The translations under genes and the position numbers were made by a program. A stretch of 64,000 nt of DNA from Terriglobia bacterium (GTDB lineage Bacteria; Acidobacteriota; Terriglobia; JAIQFV01), in assembly GCA_028716525.1 (NCBI GenBank), contig JAQUPQ010000011.1:1-64000 (forward strand), written 5' to 3'. This document shows, in pieces, positions 1 to 8,776 of this stretch. The notes under the pieces were generated by a model. That model searched no databases. It saw nothing but the letters and a program-made list of their open reading frames with translations, and was not told where the DNA came from. Each line of letters starts with the position of its first letter. Position 1 is the stretch's first letter.

Positions 1-1564
1 CAATCGTGAACTGATTGTCAGCGGTTCGAGTGGTGAAACCGAGATAGGGCGCCGGCTTGTCTTTCTTTTCCTGCAACTCCAGACCCGCGTGGCTGAGAAA
101 CTGGTTCCAAGGAATCTCTTCCGTCCCGCGAACATAGCGATCAAAGAAATCTTTGAAACTGGGGTTTGCGGCGGAACCCTCCCGGGCCATCAATTCCACA
201 GCCGATTCAAATCCGGTTTTGTCGTCGAAGCCCGGCTGGGGTAATCCGTAAGTCTTGAAGAGATACCGGAACACATCGTCCAGGCTGCGGCGGTTTTCAG
301 TGCGCCACCGAAGCTCCAGATCAATCAACCAACCCAGCAATTCCCCCTTGTTGTAGTAATCGATGGTGGTATTGGGACTGTTGTCGTTTCGAGCCCAAGT
401 CTCCCAGCTTGACATCTCGGCGCTCATCAATTTCCGCCCGGGGTTATTCTGCAGAGTAGAGATCTGCTGCGCCAAATAATCAAAATAATCCTTGCGGCTC
501 CACAATCCCGAGCGCTTGAGCGAAAGGGCGGCAAAATAGCTGGTCATACCCTCCGAAACATACAAGTCGCGGGTATTTTGCTCTCGCGTGTAATCGAAGG
601 GACCCAAGATGTGCGGGCGAATGCGTTTGACGTTCCACAGATGGAAAAATTCGTGGGCGCACACAAAGAGGAAGCGCCGATATTCAGCCGGATTGGTAAA
701 CAGATATTTGGCCGCGCTGATGGAAGTGGAATTCAAATGCTCCAATCCCCCGCTGCCCCGGGCCCCGGCTCGAAGATGGAAGAAAAACGTGTAATCCGGA
801 TAGGGCGCGCCGCCGAACAGTCCCACCTCGGTGGTGACGATGCGTTTCACGTCGGCGACGATTTTTTGCGGATCCTGGTTGCCTTCCCCGTGAATAACGA
901 TGTGATAGGGCACGCGGTCCACTTCAAAGGAATACTCCTTGGCCTCCGGGCTGACCTCGAAGGGCGCATCCCCGAAGGTATCGTAATTTTCGGCGGTAAA
1001 CACATTGGGCCGGGATGTTTTCCGCATGGGGCTGAAAATGTTCCAACCGGCAGGGGCATCGATGGTCAGTTCGATGGGACCGGTGGCCGGATAAGGACTC
1101 TGCCCGATCAGATACATGAACAAGCTGGTTCCGGTAACCGTAGCGTGTGTGAGGTCGAGTTGCGTCATGCTAAATCCCATGCCCCGACCGGGGGCGGCGG
1201 GGCCGGCGTAAAACCTGTATTTCACGATCACGGTGGAATCGTCGCCCCGATTGACGCGCCATGTTTGTTTGTCGGTCTTTTCGAACGCCAGCGCCTTACC
1301 CGCTCCATCCGCGGCCGAGAATTCCTGAACATTTCGTTCATAGTTGCCGACGGCGTAGGCACCGGGACTCCACGCCGGCATGGCCACATCCAGTGTGGGG
1401 GTCTCGACGCCTTCAATGTTCATGGTCACTTCAAAAAGATGGTTCGCGGGTTGGGGCATCCGGACGGTGTACAACACGCGCGGCGCAGCAAACAGGGGTG
1501 TCAAGAAAACACAAACGCTTAACACTCCGGCAAAGAATTTCATGGCGGCATGGAAGGGCTTCAT
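1..1564 (-). CDS. M61 family (glycyl aminopeptidase-like) metallopeptidase, 3' end outside window
   Basis: Secreted zinc aminopeptidase of family M61, partial: the C-terminal end, where a PDZ domain usually lies, runs off the left edge. The ATG at 1564 is preceded by AAGGAG six bases upstream. A second ATG at 1543 starts a cleaner signal peptide (MKFFAGVLSVCVFLTPLFA). The N-terminal beta domain is followed by the catalytic motif CAHEFFHLWNVKRIRP near position 600. This matches the M61 signature HEFFHxWNxKRIRP: the two histidines bind zinc and the glutamate is catalytic. The YVSEGMTSYFA segment further on supplies the third zinc ligand (Glu). Family identity is secure; the substrate is not known. 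It is divergent from the hydrolase gene at 1839. Confidence 0.93.
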   Translation of the reverse strand, partial: MKPFHAAMKFFAGVLSVCVFLTPLFAAPRVLYTVRMPQPANHLFEVTMNIEGVETPTLDVAMPAWSPGAYAVGNYERNVQEFSAADGAGKALAFEKTDKQTWRVNRGDDSTVIVKYRFYAGPAAPGRGMGFSMTQLDLTHATVTGTSLFMYLIGQSPYPATGPIELTIDAPAGWNIFSPMRKTSRPNVFTAENYDTFGDAPFEVSPEAKEYSFEVDRVPYHIVIHGEGNQDPQKIVADVKRIVTTEVGLFGGAPYPDYTFFFHLRAGARGSGGLEHLNSTSISAAKYLFTNPAEYRRFLFVCAHEFFHLWNVKRIRPHILGPFDYTREQNTRDLYVSEGMTSYFAALSLKRSGLWSRKDYFDYLAQQISTLQNNPGRKLMSAEMSSWETWARNDNSPNTTIDYYNKGELLGWLIDLELRWRTENRRSLDDVFRYLFKTYGLPQPGFDDKTGFESAVELMAREGSAANPSFKDFFDRYVRGTEEIPWNQFLSHAGLELQEKKDKPAPYLGFTTRTADNQFTI

Positions 1565-1838
1565 GAAGATCTCCTTTGAAATTTGAAACAGGACGAATTT
1601 CCGAAGGTTTGTTATAGTATCGGCCTTTGCACATCCCCAGAGAACGATTGCGGGCTGTTTGATTGAAGGACAAGTGGCGCTTCGAACGGTGTGCTTTAAC
1701 CCAAGATGGCCGTCATGCTGGTTCAGCGGCGAATAGTACAGAACTACGAATCACAAATCCAGAAGGAAGTTCCGGGGCGCAAAGAGATGGAACGACGCGT
1801 TCGGCGACCCGGCCCTCCGGGCGAAGGAGTTTGATCAC

Positions 1839-2918
1839 ATGGTGAAATCTGAGCGGCGCATATTGCTCGGCCTTGTAATCATGCTGGGCCTTTTGATGAT
1901 CTGCCCGCCCCTGTGGGCTTCACAATTTTTCAACGTCGAAAAAGTGGCGGACGGAGTTTATGCCGCCATTGGTAAACCGGGTGTCGCGTCCAATGGAGCG
2001 TTCATCGTGACGGACGACGGGGTGGTCGTCGTGGATACTCATTTTCGACCTTCCTGGGCGCGTGATCTGATCACCGAAATCAAGAAAACGACCGACCAAC
2101 CGGTTCGGTACGTTATTAACACCCACTGGCACAACGATCACACCCAGGGCAACCAGGCCTACGCGGAGGCATTCCCCAAATACGTGGAATTTATCTCCTC
2201 CCACAATACCCGTGACGACATCATCCGCCTGGCCATCCCCTCCGTGAAACAGTCTTTGGAACAGGATGTCCCCAATGCCATTCAGCGTTTGCAGGGATTT
2301 CTGGACTCCGGAAAAGGTCCGGACGGCGCCGCATTGAGCGGCGATCGACGCGCTCAGATTCAGACCCAATTGGAATCCCAAAAGAGTTATCTGGAAGAAT
2401 TGAAGCACATGACCATCACGGTCCCGAACATGACCTTTGATCGCAGCTTGATCCTGCACAAGAAAGATAAGGAGATTCGCATCCTCTATTTTGGAAAAGG
2501 ACACACGCGCGGCGACGTGGTGGTGTACTTACCCAAGGAAAAAGTTCTCATCTCCGGCGATCTGCTTATTGGCGGCACGCCCTTCATGCGCGATGCCTAT
2601 CCCTTCGAATGGGCCCCGACCCTGGAGCAGATCGGTGGGTTGGATTTCGCTAAGGTGATCCCAGGTCATGGTCCCGTAGAAGACGGAAAGAATCAGCTGC
2701 AGCTTGAACTTCGCTACCTCAAAGATCTTGTGTCGACCGTTCAAGCGCAATTTGACGGCGGAAAGACCCCCTCTCTCGACGACGTCAAGAAGACCGCAGC
2801 GGCACAGCTTGTTGCCAAGTATGAAAAGGATTACGGCCCCAATTTTAAAACTGCAGTTCTGGGTAATATCGAACGTACTTACGCCGAGGCCAAAGGAGAT
2901 CTTAAGGACCCGCATTGA
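1839..2918 (+). CDS. Secreted metallo-beta-lactamase-fold hydrolase
   Basis: A 359-residue protein with an N-terminal hydrophobic signal segment (about residues 8-27, ending near LWAS), so probably periplasmic. The metal-binding motif HxHxDH is visible as H96-W-H98-N-D100-H101. Later ligands lie in GKGHTRGDVVVYLP and SGDLLIGG, and the last histidine in IPGHGPV. A helical insert (about residues 125-210) separates the two halves of the fold. GGAG lies nine bases before the ATG. The arrangement resembles the stand-alone periplasmic MBL hydrolases often annotated as SoxH or quinoprotein-relay type. Lactamase activity cannot be concluded from the motif, since thiolesterases and other hydrolases share it. 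Confidence 0.88.
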   Translation: MVKSERRILLGLVIMLGLLMICPPLWASQFFNVEKVADGVYAAIGKPGVASNGAFIVTDDGVVVVDTHFRPSWARDLITEIKKTTDQPVRYVINTHWHNDHTQGNQAYAEAFPKYVEFISSHNTRDDIIRLAIPSVKQSLEQDVPNAIQRLQGFLDSGKGPDGAALSGDRRAQIQTQLESQKSYLEELKHMTITVPNMTFDRSLILHKKDKEIRILYFGKGHTRGDVVVYLPKEKVLISGDLLIGGTPFMRDAYPFEWAPTLEQIGGLDFAKVIPGHGPVEDGKNQLQLELRYLKDLVSTVQAQFDGGKTPSLDDVKKTAAAQLVAKYEKDYGPNFKTAVLGNIERTYAEAKGDLKDPH

Positions 2919-3084
2919 AAGGTCATGGAGAGGCCTTCGAAATTACAAATGCGGCAAACGGGAGTCGATGGGATTCAGAATCAAATTTGGCAAATTGAAA
3001 CCCGGATCGCGCTATAATTCCCGGCGCGCTGAGGTGTAATCAATTCCCCGAGCTGTCGGATCGAGCCGGCAGCGATACACAGTC

Positions 3085-4077
3085 ATGCAACCGAAGACCA
3101 TTTCTGTATTGATCAAGCCAACCGGGCGGCATTGTGTTGTTGTGGGTGACGATGCATCGGCCGAAGAATGGGCGCAGTTCCTGATTGCGCACGATGCCCA
3201 TGTTCGACTCGTTCATCCACAAGTCAGCGAGGCCTTGAAGAAAGACACCCCTAGCCAGGCCCATCTGGAGGTTTTGGCGCGCGGATTTTTGCCGGAGGAC
3301 TTGGCGGATTGTGATCTGTTGATCGTGTGCCTTTCCGATGAAACGAGTTGCGAAACCATTGCCAAGTCGGCTGGCAAGGAACAGGGCTGGAGGACCTTCA
3401 CTCATTTTCCGGAAAAAGGAAATGTGTTCTTGCCTCAAGTGCTGGGATTGGAATCCTTGCAACTGCTCCTTCCGTTCAGCGCGGCCGCTCCCCCATCGAC
3501 CGAGAAGATTTCGCGTTCCTGGCATCGCTTTCTTCCGGAAGATTTCATCCGGCTCGTGCAATTCTTCAAAAAAATGGAGAAGAAGGTGGAGGCCGTCGTC
3601 CTCGACCGGAGGTATCGAGGAAAGGTATTTGATACCCTCTTCGAATCGCATCTGTCGCAACTACTCTGCGACGGCAAATGGGAAGCCGCTGAAGCCTTGG
3701 TCGACAAGGTGTTGCAATCGTTTGCACAGAATCCGGCGCGCCGGCAGCGCATCAGCCCCCGTGTCGGGGCACAATTCCATATTCAGTTTTTTGCTCAGGA
3801 GGCTGCACACACCGCCAAGATCTTCAATCTTTCACGCGATGGGGTGTTCATTGCAACACGCAGCTCTTTACCCAAGTTGACTCACGTCACCCACATAAAA
3901 TTTTCATTGCCTCATGGACTTGAGATAAAGGATGCCGAAGGTTTTGTGGTCTGGGAAAACAGCATGTTGAATCCCCAGGTCCCCATCTATCCCCCGGGTT
4001 TTGCCGTCATGTTCGATTCCTTGTCGCCTGAAAATGTGGCGGCCATCGATCGATACGTGGAAAGCCAATTGAAATGA
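3085..4077 (+). CDS. Siroheme synthase N-terminal-like (Met8/CysG) domain fused to a PilZ domain
   Basis: 330 residues in two parts. Residues 5-190 resemble the precorrin-2 dehydrogenase/sirohydrochlorin ferrochelatase part of CysG/Met8: a Rossmann strand VVVGDDASAEEWA (18-30), an Asp (D85) in LSDET where CysG has its catalytic Asp, and the FLPQVLG and FFKKMEKKVE segments of the dimerisation region. The glycine-rich NAD loop is degraded (GDD instead of GGG) and the NxxD motif is missing, so dehydrogenase activity is doubtful. Residues 215-330 form a PilZ domain with both c-di-GMP motifs, RxxxR (R222-ISP-R226) and NLSRDG (248-253). Inference: a sensor or effector joining tetrapyrrole or redox-cofactor binding to c-di-GMP. 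No strong ribosome-binding site is visible. Confidence 0.72.
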   Translation: MQPKTISVLIKPTGRHCVVVGDDASAEEWAQFLIAHDAHVRLVHPQVSEALKKDTPSQAHLEVLARGFLPEDLADCDLLIVCLSDETSCETIAKSAGKEQGWRTFTHFPEKGNVFLPQVLGLESLQLLLPFSAAAPPSTEKISRSWHRFLPEDFIRLVQFFKKMEKKVEAVVLDRRYRGKVFDTLFESHLSQLLCDGKWEAAEALVDKVLQSFAQNPARRQRISPRVGAQFHIQFFAQEAAHTAKIFNLSRDGVFIATRSSLPKLTHVTHIKFSLPHGLEIKDAEGFVVWENSMLNPQVPIYPPGFAVMFDSLSPENVAAIDRYVESQLK

Positions 4078-4080
4078 GGT

Positions 4081-4262
4081 AATGACATTTGAGATTTGGA
4101 TATTGCGAGATTTAAAAGCATTTGAGATTTGGATATTGCGAGATTGCGCGATTGAAAACTTTTGAGAGTTGCGAATGCGCGATTCAATGAACCCACCCGG
4201 TTATTGATAACGCCGCTTCAAATCGCGCAATCGCGAAATCACGCAATCTAAAATGTCTTCAA
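4081..4262. repeat. Intergenic repeat family A, tail-type copy
   Basis: The gap between the PilZ fusion gene and the dksA-like gene carries two near-identical direct copies of CATTTGAGATTTGGATATTG (at about 4085 and 4120), followed by GCGCGATT-type segments. The complementary form (AAATCGCGCAATCGCGAAATC) appears at about 4219-4245. The same tails flank the MITE-like copies at 24.1, 24.9 and 26.0 kb, but here the shared core is missing and is replaced by unrelated sequence containing GGTTATTGATAACG. Confidence 0.65.
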
Positions 4263-4353
4263 TCGCTCTGTTGTTTAAATATCCCGATATCTGTCACGTC
4301 CTTAAGCTGGTGCCGTGATCGCTGGTATTTTCTTCCCGGCGGACCCCCACAGC

Positions 4354-4381
4354 TTGACACGCTCGGGTTTTTATGTAGAAT
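4354..4381 (+). promoter_or_regulatory. Sigma-70-type promoter for the dksA-like gene
   Basis: A perfect -35 box TTGACA (4354-4359) and a TAGAAT -10 box (4376-4381) are separated by 16 bases, 33 bases before the start codon at 4415. Transcription would begin around 4388, giving a short leader that contains the AGGGAGG ribosome-binding site. Confidence 0.75.
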
Positions 4382-4414
4382 AGCTCCCTATTTTTAGGGA
4401 GGCAACCGAACTGA

Positions 4415-4771
4415 ATGGACAAAAAGCGTTTGGAGTACTACAAGAAGAAGCTCGAATCGAAGTACGCGGAGTTGACGCAAAACGTGTCAAAAGTCGAGCA
4501 TTATGGCCGCGAAGTGGATGAAGAACCCAGTCAGGACATTGCCGATAAAGCCTCGAATTCCTACGAAAAGGAATTCCTTTTCAGTTTAACCAATAACGAT
4601 CGCTTCGTGTTACAGTTGGTTCAGGAAGCCCTGGACCGGATCAAGAATGGTTCGTTTGGGCATTGCGTTTCTTGTGAAGAGGAAGTTCAGCAGAAACGTT
4701 TGGAAGCCGTTCCGTGGGCCCGACATTGCATTGAGTGTCAAGAAAAGCAGGAACAGGGACTGTTGACCTGA
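4415..4771 (+). CDS. DksA/TraR-type zinc-finger transcription factor
   Basis: 118 residues. An N-terminal coiled coil (about 1-35) leads into D41-I-A-D44-K-A, which matches the DxxDxA tip motif of DksA that reaches into the RNA polymerase secondary channel. The C-terminal zinc finger has four cysteines (C84, C87, C105, C108), as in classical DksA. The known role is to work with ppGpp on RNA polymerase and adjust rRNA and stress promoters; a RelA/SpoT protein is encoded about 4 kb away. The protein is shorter than E. coli DksA (151 residues), so a DksA-like paralogue is possible. AGGGAGG lies 12 bases before the ATG, and a good promoter precedes it. Confidence 0.87.
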   Translation: MDKKRLEYYKKKLESKYAELTQNVSKVEHYGREVDEEPSQDIADKASNSYEKEFLFSLTNNDRFVLQLVQEALDRIKNGSFGHCVSCEEEVQQKRLEAVPWARHCIECQEKQEQGLLT

Positions 4772-4891
4772 TAAATATCCTTGGACGGCAGGTCTTCCCG
4801 GCCACCGCCTCCTGCGAGTTTGTGGAGGGTCATCTTCGAGGAAGGTAGATCCATCAACGCTTTAACACTCCCCCGGAATTCGAGGAGTGGT

Positions 4892-5671
4892 TTGTTCTCC
4901 GCCGTCGCCGATTCTCTGGCCTCTCTTCTCTTCCCTTCTTATTGCGAACTGTGTCATCACCTCATCAGGCGTGCCACCGGTTCAACGCTTTGTGATTCCT
5001 GTTGGAATCAGATTCAACCCTGGATGGGGACCGTGTGTGCCCGTTGCGGAGAACCCCTGATCTCGCCGCAGGTGCCGGCGGATTGGGAATGCGGTCGATG
5101 TCGTCGTGCAGACACGCTATTCGATTTCTGCCGCTCCTTTGGCATTTATGATGGCACTTTGCGGGAAAGCATCCACCTTTTCAAATATGGCCATCGGACG
5201 CGATTGGGGAAGCGCTTCAGTGATCTTTTGATGGTTTTGTGGAACCGATGGCCGCAGTTGGCGGATGCGGATTTGGTTCTTCCAATGCCTTTGCACCGTC
5301 GCCGCAAACGGGAGCGTGGTTTCAATCAATCCGAGATCCTGGCGCAAGGTTTCGCCCGCCAAGTGGGAAAACCCTACGAGCCCCGGCTTTTCATCAGGAC
5401 TTTGCCGACTCCGTCTCAGACGGGGTTGAGCCGGCGCCAGCGGCGGTTGAACGTCGCCGGCGCCTTCGAGGTGCGGCACCCGGCCCGTTTGGAAGGCAAA
5501 GTGTGTCTGCTGATCGATGATGTCCTGACAACCGGGGCAACCTTAAATGAAGCCTCGACAGTCTTAAAACGCGGCGGGGCGCAGAAGGTTTTGGTTTTGA
5601 CTCTGGCTCGAGTCTCTCCGTTGGCAGCCCTTGGTTCGGAGAGGCATTCCCTCGAGCAGGATATTTTATGA
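4892..5671 (+). CDS. comF: ComF family protein (phosphoribosyltransferase fold)
   Basis: About 259 residues from the chosen start. The N-terminal zinc-finger region has two CxxC pairs (YCELCHH and CDSC) and a further CARCGEP/CGRC pair. The rest is a PRTase fold with the phosphoribosyl pyrophosphate loop [12 protein letters not shown] near the C-terminus, and [18 protein letters not shown], typical of ComFC/GntX. The family is known from DNA uptake in competent bacteria, though many members lack a proven role. I chose the TTG at 4892, which follows GAGGAG by four bases and gives the family's usual length. An in-frame TTG at 4781 would add 37 low-complexity residues. The stop overlaps the next start by four bases (ATGA). 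Confidence 0.86.
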   Translation: MFSAVADSLASLLFPSYCELCHHLIRRATGSTLCDSCWNQIQPWMGTVCARCGEPLISPQVPADWECGRCRRADTLFDFCRSFGIYDGTLRESIHLFKYGHRTRLGKRFSDLLMVLWNRWPQLADADLVLPMPLHRRRKRERGFNQSEILAQGFARQVGKPYEPRLFIRTLPTPSQTGLSRRQRRLNVAGAFEVRHPARLEGKVCLLIDDVLTTGATLNEASTVLKRGGAQKVLVLTLARVSPLAALGSERHSLEQDIL

Positions 5672-6249
5672 CGGCCTCATTGGCGCACGACAGATCGCAT
5701 CACGATCCGGTTCCCCGCGAGAAACCGAGGCCCACGTTTCTCCATCTCCCGGTCTTGGTTTTGAACGCCACCTATGAGCCGATCAACATTTGCGCCGCCC
5801 GTCGGGCCTTGATCCTGGTACTGAAAGGCGTGGCCCGGACCGAAGAGGAACATGCCCGGATGGTGAAATCTCCGAGCACCTCCCTGCCCATTCCTTCCGT
5901 CATCCGGCTTCTGGAATTTCGGCATATTCCGCGGCAATCACGGGCTCTTTCCAGGAAGAATATCCTCATGCGCGATCGCAATACTTGTCAGTATTGTGGA
6001 AATATTTTTTCGCCCGGCGAGCTGACCCTGGATCACGTGGTTCCGCGTTCCCTCGGAGGCCCTTCCACTTGGGAAAACCTGGTGGCCTGTTGCAAGAGCT
6101 GCAACCACACGAAGGGAAATTCGACCCTGGGAGAATCAAATCTCAGCTTGATCCGGGAACCGCGGTCCTTCAATCTTCATACCAGCCGTCAATTGATGCG
6201 GATGATGGGCCACTCCGACGAGCAGTGGAGAAAATATCTTTTCTATTGA
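5668..6249 (+). CDS. HNH endonuclease family protein
   Basis: 193 residues. The C-terminal half holds a zinc-bound HNH nuclease core: CQYCG, then [13 protein letters not shown] with the catalytic His, then [11 protein letters not shown] with the second CxxC and the final His. The N-terminal half ([19 protein letters not shown]) is the conserved extension of stand-alone HNH proteins found in many bacteria with no known cellular target. Translation is probably coupled to comF through the ATGA overlap. A strong hairpin terminator follows 44 bases after the stop. It is not linked to any methylase, toxin or phage gene here, so a restriction or homing role has no support. Confidence 0.88.
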   Translation: MTASLAHDRSHHDPVPREKPRPTFLHLPVLVLNATYEPINICAARRALILVLKGVARTEEEHARMVKSPSTSLPIPSVIRLLEFRHIPRQSRALSRKNILMRDRNTCQYCGNIFSPGELTLDHVVPRSLGGPSTWENLVACCKSCNHTKGNSTLGESNLSLIREPRSFNLHTSRQLMRMMGHSDEQWRKYLFY

Positions 6250-6292
6250 AGAAGTTCGCCTCAAACCCGATCGCAAAGTGAAGCCAACAAAA

Positions 6293-6322
6293 AAGCCCCG
6301 AACCGGTCGGGGCTTTCAATTT
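6293..6322. terminator. Bidirectional intrinsic terminator between convergent genes
   Basis: An 8-bp perfect stem, AAGCCCCG (6293-6300) and CGGGGCTT (6308-6315), with a 7-base loop. A T-rich tail follows on the plus side (TCAATTTTT) and an A-run precedes it (AAAAAA), so it can end transcripts from both the HNH gene and the convergent PpiC gene. Confidence 0.85.
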
Positions 6323-6341
6323 TTCAGAACTCCTTGGGAGA

Positions 6342-7367
6342 TTATTTCTTACCACTCGTGTACGATTGCCCGGCGCTCTCCAGGATCCGCTGGGCAAAAT
6401 AATTGACAATCTTGGCCTCGTTGCGCGCATCTTCGGAAAATGCCTGTTTCAACAGCCGGTCCTTCTGATCGATCAGATCATTGCGAATGGTCGATTGAAC
6501 CCGGGGGTCAGACATGTCATGTTGCCCGCCCTTTTCGATCTCGAACAACTTGATGATCCAGTAGCCTTCCTTGGTTTTGACGAGATCCGATGTCTCTCCG
6601 ACCTTCAAACCCGTGATGGCGGTGCGAATGGCGGGATCCCCTTTTTGAAGATCGGCGTTCGAGACGAAGGAAATCTGTCCGCCGGGAGAGTTCGCGGAGG
6701 CGTCATCGGATTGTTGCTGAGCGATGCTGGAAAAATCCTCTCCCGAACGGATTCGGTTCAGCACCGTTTGGGCTCTGGCCTTGAGCTGATTTTCGTCGGG
6801 AGCATTGGCCACCAGGACATGGGCCACGCGATACCCGGCCGGGAGATTGAAATCGCTCTTGTGCTTTTGATAATAATCCGCGATCTGGGCGTCGGTGATA
6901 TTGATCTTGGCGGTAATTTCCTTGTTGACCAGTTTGTCGAGCGTAATATTATCGCGGATTTCGCCCTTGAGTTCGTCCAGTGTGTAGGCCTGATCTTTCA
7001 GGGATTTCTGGAATTCTTCCTCGGTCATACGGCTTTTCATTTCCGTCAGACGATTTTCCACTTCCGTATCGGTAGCCGTCAGCCCGAGTTTGGCGGCCCG
7101 CTGCAAGAGAATCTCGTTGTTAATCAGATTCGTTAAGATCGTCAGCTTCATGACGTTGCTTTGATCCTCGGAATATTGTGCCGGCTGACCCTTGAGATTG
7201 CGCTGCATCACCCGATCCACTGCCGTCTCGGTAATTTGTTTTCCATTAACCACAGCCATGACGCCCGCCCCGGGCGCTCCCTTGCGGCTGCAACCCAAGC
7301 TGCATCCCATGATGGTCAACAAGAAAGCCATGCCGGCGAAGGCTCCTATGCACTTTACAAGTTTCAC
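6342..7367 (-). CDS. SurA/PpiC-type peptidyl-prolyl isomerase lipoprotein
   Basis: 341 residues from the GTG at 7367, which has AAGGAG seven bases upstream; longer in-frame starts lack this. The N-terminus is a lipoprotein signal (FLLTIMGC), so the mature protein is probably lipid-anchored facing the periplasm. Residues about 30-170 form the helical SurA-like chaperone part (MAVVNGKQITETAVDRV, then long amphipathic helices). Residues about 175-300 form a parvulin rotamase domain (YRVAHVLV, DFSSIAQQQSDD, GGQISFV, GYWIIKL). The known role of such proteins is folding of exported and outer-membrane proteins, which fits a window rich in secreted proteins. It could equally be a PrsA/PpiD-like foldase. 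Confidence 0.9.
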   Translation of the reverse strand: MKLVKCIGAFAGMAFLLTIMGCSLGCSRKGAPGAGVMAVVNGKQITETAVDRVMQRNLKGQPAQYSEDQSNVMKLTILTNLINNEILLQRAAKLGLTATDTEVENRLTEMKSRMTEEEFQKSLKDQAYTLDELKGEIRDNITLDKLVNKEITAKINITDAQIADYYQKHKSDFNLPAGYRVAHVLVANAPDENQLKARAQTVLNRIRSGEDFSSIAQQQSDDASANSPGGQISFVSNADLQKGDPAIRTAITGLKVGETSDLVKTKEGYWIIKLFEIEKGGQHDMSDPRVQSTIRNDLIDQKDRLLKQAFSEDARNEAKIVNYFAQRILESAGQSYTSGKK

Positions 7368-7532
7368 CCGTGTCTCCTTTTGAAACAGTCTATGCCCTGC
7401 CCTGACAGGATAAGACGCAAAACCGCCGCGTGATGTTACCACGCGCCATGCCCTTCATAAAGAAACTTTTAAGGCAAATACGCCGCAAACCCGGTCAATC
7501 TCCCTCCACTGCCTCGAAAATAGCTTTGGTAG

Positions 7533-7729
7533 CGCCGGCAGTTCTTTATGCCGGCGATTATCTGTCGCCCCTGGCGGGGCTGGGCGGTCTTATCCGTCCG
7601 CAAGATTGTCAGTCCAGTCCCCCGCGGGGGACTAGGCTATTGAAAATATCCCTTGCAGGGACCAGAAAACGGTCGCTTCAAGTGCTGGAGTTCATTTTCA
7701 TGTCCTTGGGTGCCCCGATCTATCGGGGC
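7533..7729. repeat. Cluster of short REP-like palindromes in a non-coding gap
   Basis: Four hairpin-forming palindromes lie in 200 bases: CGCCGGC/GCCGGCG (7533-7556), GCCCC/GGGGC (7567-7580), the perfect 18-base AGTCCCCCGCGGGGGACT (7616-7633) and GCCCCGAT-CT-ATCGGGGC (7712-7729). The last resembles the hairpin at 28779-28820. No credible reading frame crosses the gap 7368-8035. Confidence 0.55.
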
Positions 7730-7749
7730 ATGAGGAACTGCCTCGAAAA

Positions 7750-7850
7750 AGGGTGTCAGGTACCGGGGAGAGTCTTTTGCTCAGAAAACATCCGGAAGGT
7801 TCTCTGCGCCGTCTCGGCCCGCCGCGGCGGGTCTCTGCGGTGAACGGTCG
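7750..7850 (+). repeat. Intergenic repeat family B, copy 1
   Basis: A roughly 100-base non-coding block opens with GGTGTCAGGTACCGGGGAGA, passes through TTCTCTGCGC and ends in TCTCTGCGGTGAACGGTC. The same ordered landmarks occur at 26645-26756 (opposite strand) and 56597-56690. Spacing and sequence between landmarks differ, so the copies are old and decayed. Confidence 0.6.
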
Positions 7851-7972
7851 TCCAGAGACCGAATCATTTGTTTTCATGCTCCTGAGTGCCACCTCGGGGC
7901 ATGAGTTGCCGCTCTGAACCCGCGTCGAGCCCCCCACGTTTCTCGGTTCCGGGTCATCGCATCAGATTTTGG

Positions 7973-8002
7973 TTGTCAAGAAAACTTCTCCACCCCTATA
8001 AT
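7973..8002 (+). promoter_or_regulatory. Sigma-70-type promoter for rpmB
   Basis: TTGTCA (7973-7978) and a perfect TATAAT (7997-8002) are separated by 18 bases, 33 bases before the L28 start codon. Confidence 0.75.
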
Positions 8003-8035
8003 ATAGGGCTTTTGAACCCGAACGAAGGAGTCAGT

Positions 8036-8227
8036 ATGCCTCGATCCTGCGAAATCTGTGGAAAGAAACCTGTTTCAGGGAACAAAATCAGTCATGCCCA
8101 CAACTTGACGAAGCGGCGATGGCTGCCGAATTTGCATCGAGTTCATGCCGTGGTGGGTGGGGGTAATAAGTTCATCCGCGTCTGTACACGTTGCATCCGG
8201 TCTAATCGTGTCGTAAAGGCCGCGTAA
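8036..8227 (+). CDS. rpmB: 50S ribosomal protein L28 (bL28)
   Basis: 63 residues, the usual length for the zinc-binding form of bL28. It opens with [20 protein letters not shown] and continues [18 protein letters not shown] and CTRC (in [11 protein letters not shown]) supply the four cysteines of the C+ paralogue; zinc-free L28 paralogues, usually made in zinc shortage, lack them. The ATG follows GAAGGAG by five bases. The gene is monocistronic, with its own promoter, and no other ribosomal gene is nearby. Confidence 0.96.
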   Translation: MPRSCEICGKKPVSGNKISHAHNLTKRRWLPNLHRVHAVVGGGNKFIRVCTRCIRSNRVVKAA

Positions 8228-8341
8228 TTCCCCGCCCGAAGTCACTCCCCAGCCACTTGATGCAAAAGAGGCCACGCCCTGATCCCGCACGAGGATCACT
8301 CTATCATCAGGGTCTCTTTCCAGATTATCTCCAAGCCATTC

Positions 8342-8725
8342 CTAGGCCAGAGCAATGACGTCGATTTCTACGCGCCGGTCCCGGGGCAACCGGGCCACGG
8401 CGACCGTAGAACGCGCCGGAGGATTGTCTTTGAAGAATCGGGCATAAACTTCGTTCATGGCGGCAAATTCAGAGATGTCTACAAGAAAAACTGTGGTCTT
8501 GACAACCTTCTCGAGTCCCGTTCCCGCGGCTTTCAAGACGGCTTCCAGGTTTTTAAAGACCCGTTCGGTTTGAGCTGCGATGTCGCCTTCGATGGGCTGT
8601 TGTGTCTCAGGATCGAGGGCAATTTGACCGGAAGCGAAAACCCAGCCGTTGGCTCGGATGGCTTGGGAGTAAGGACCGATGGCTTTAGGCGCCCCGGTCG
8701 TTTGAACAACTTCTTTCATGGACAT
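8342..8725 (-). CDS. ridA: RidA family enamine/imine deaminase
   Basis: 127 residues, the normal family length. Motifs of the YjgF/YER057c/UK114 fold are clear: GAPKAIGPYSQAI near the N-terminus, FASGQIALDP, and VARLPRDRRVEIDVIAL at the C-terminus, where the family's conserved substrate-binding Arg lies. RidA hydrolyses reactive 2-aminoacrylate and related enamines made by PLP enzymes and so protects PLP enzymes such as transaminases. I chose the ATG at 8725 because GGAGG lies five bases upstream. It follows the RelA/SpoT gene by about 50 bases on the same strand, so co-transcription is likely. Confidence 0.94.
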   Translation of the reverse strand: MSMKEVVQTTGAPKAIGPYSQAIRANGWVFASGQIALDPETQQPIEGDIAAQTERVFKNLEAVLKAAGTGLEKVVKTTVFLVDISEFAAMNEVYARFFKDNPPARSTVAVARLPRDRRVEIDVIALA

Positions 8726-8776
8726 GAATCCCTCCAATAAATTCTGCGGGTGATAGAAAAGACGAACAAAACCAGG

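Noticed and set aside
578-1522. 314-codon open frame on the plus strand
   Set aside because: Antisense to the M61 peptidase, whose catalytic motifs are intact on the minus strand; an artefact of high GC.
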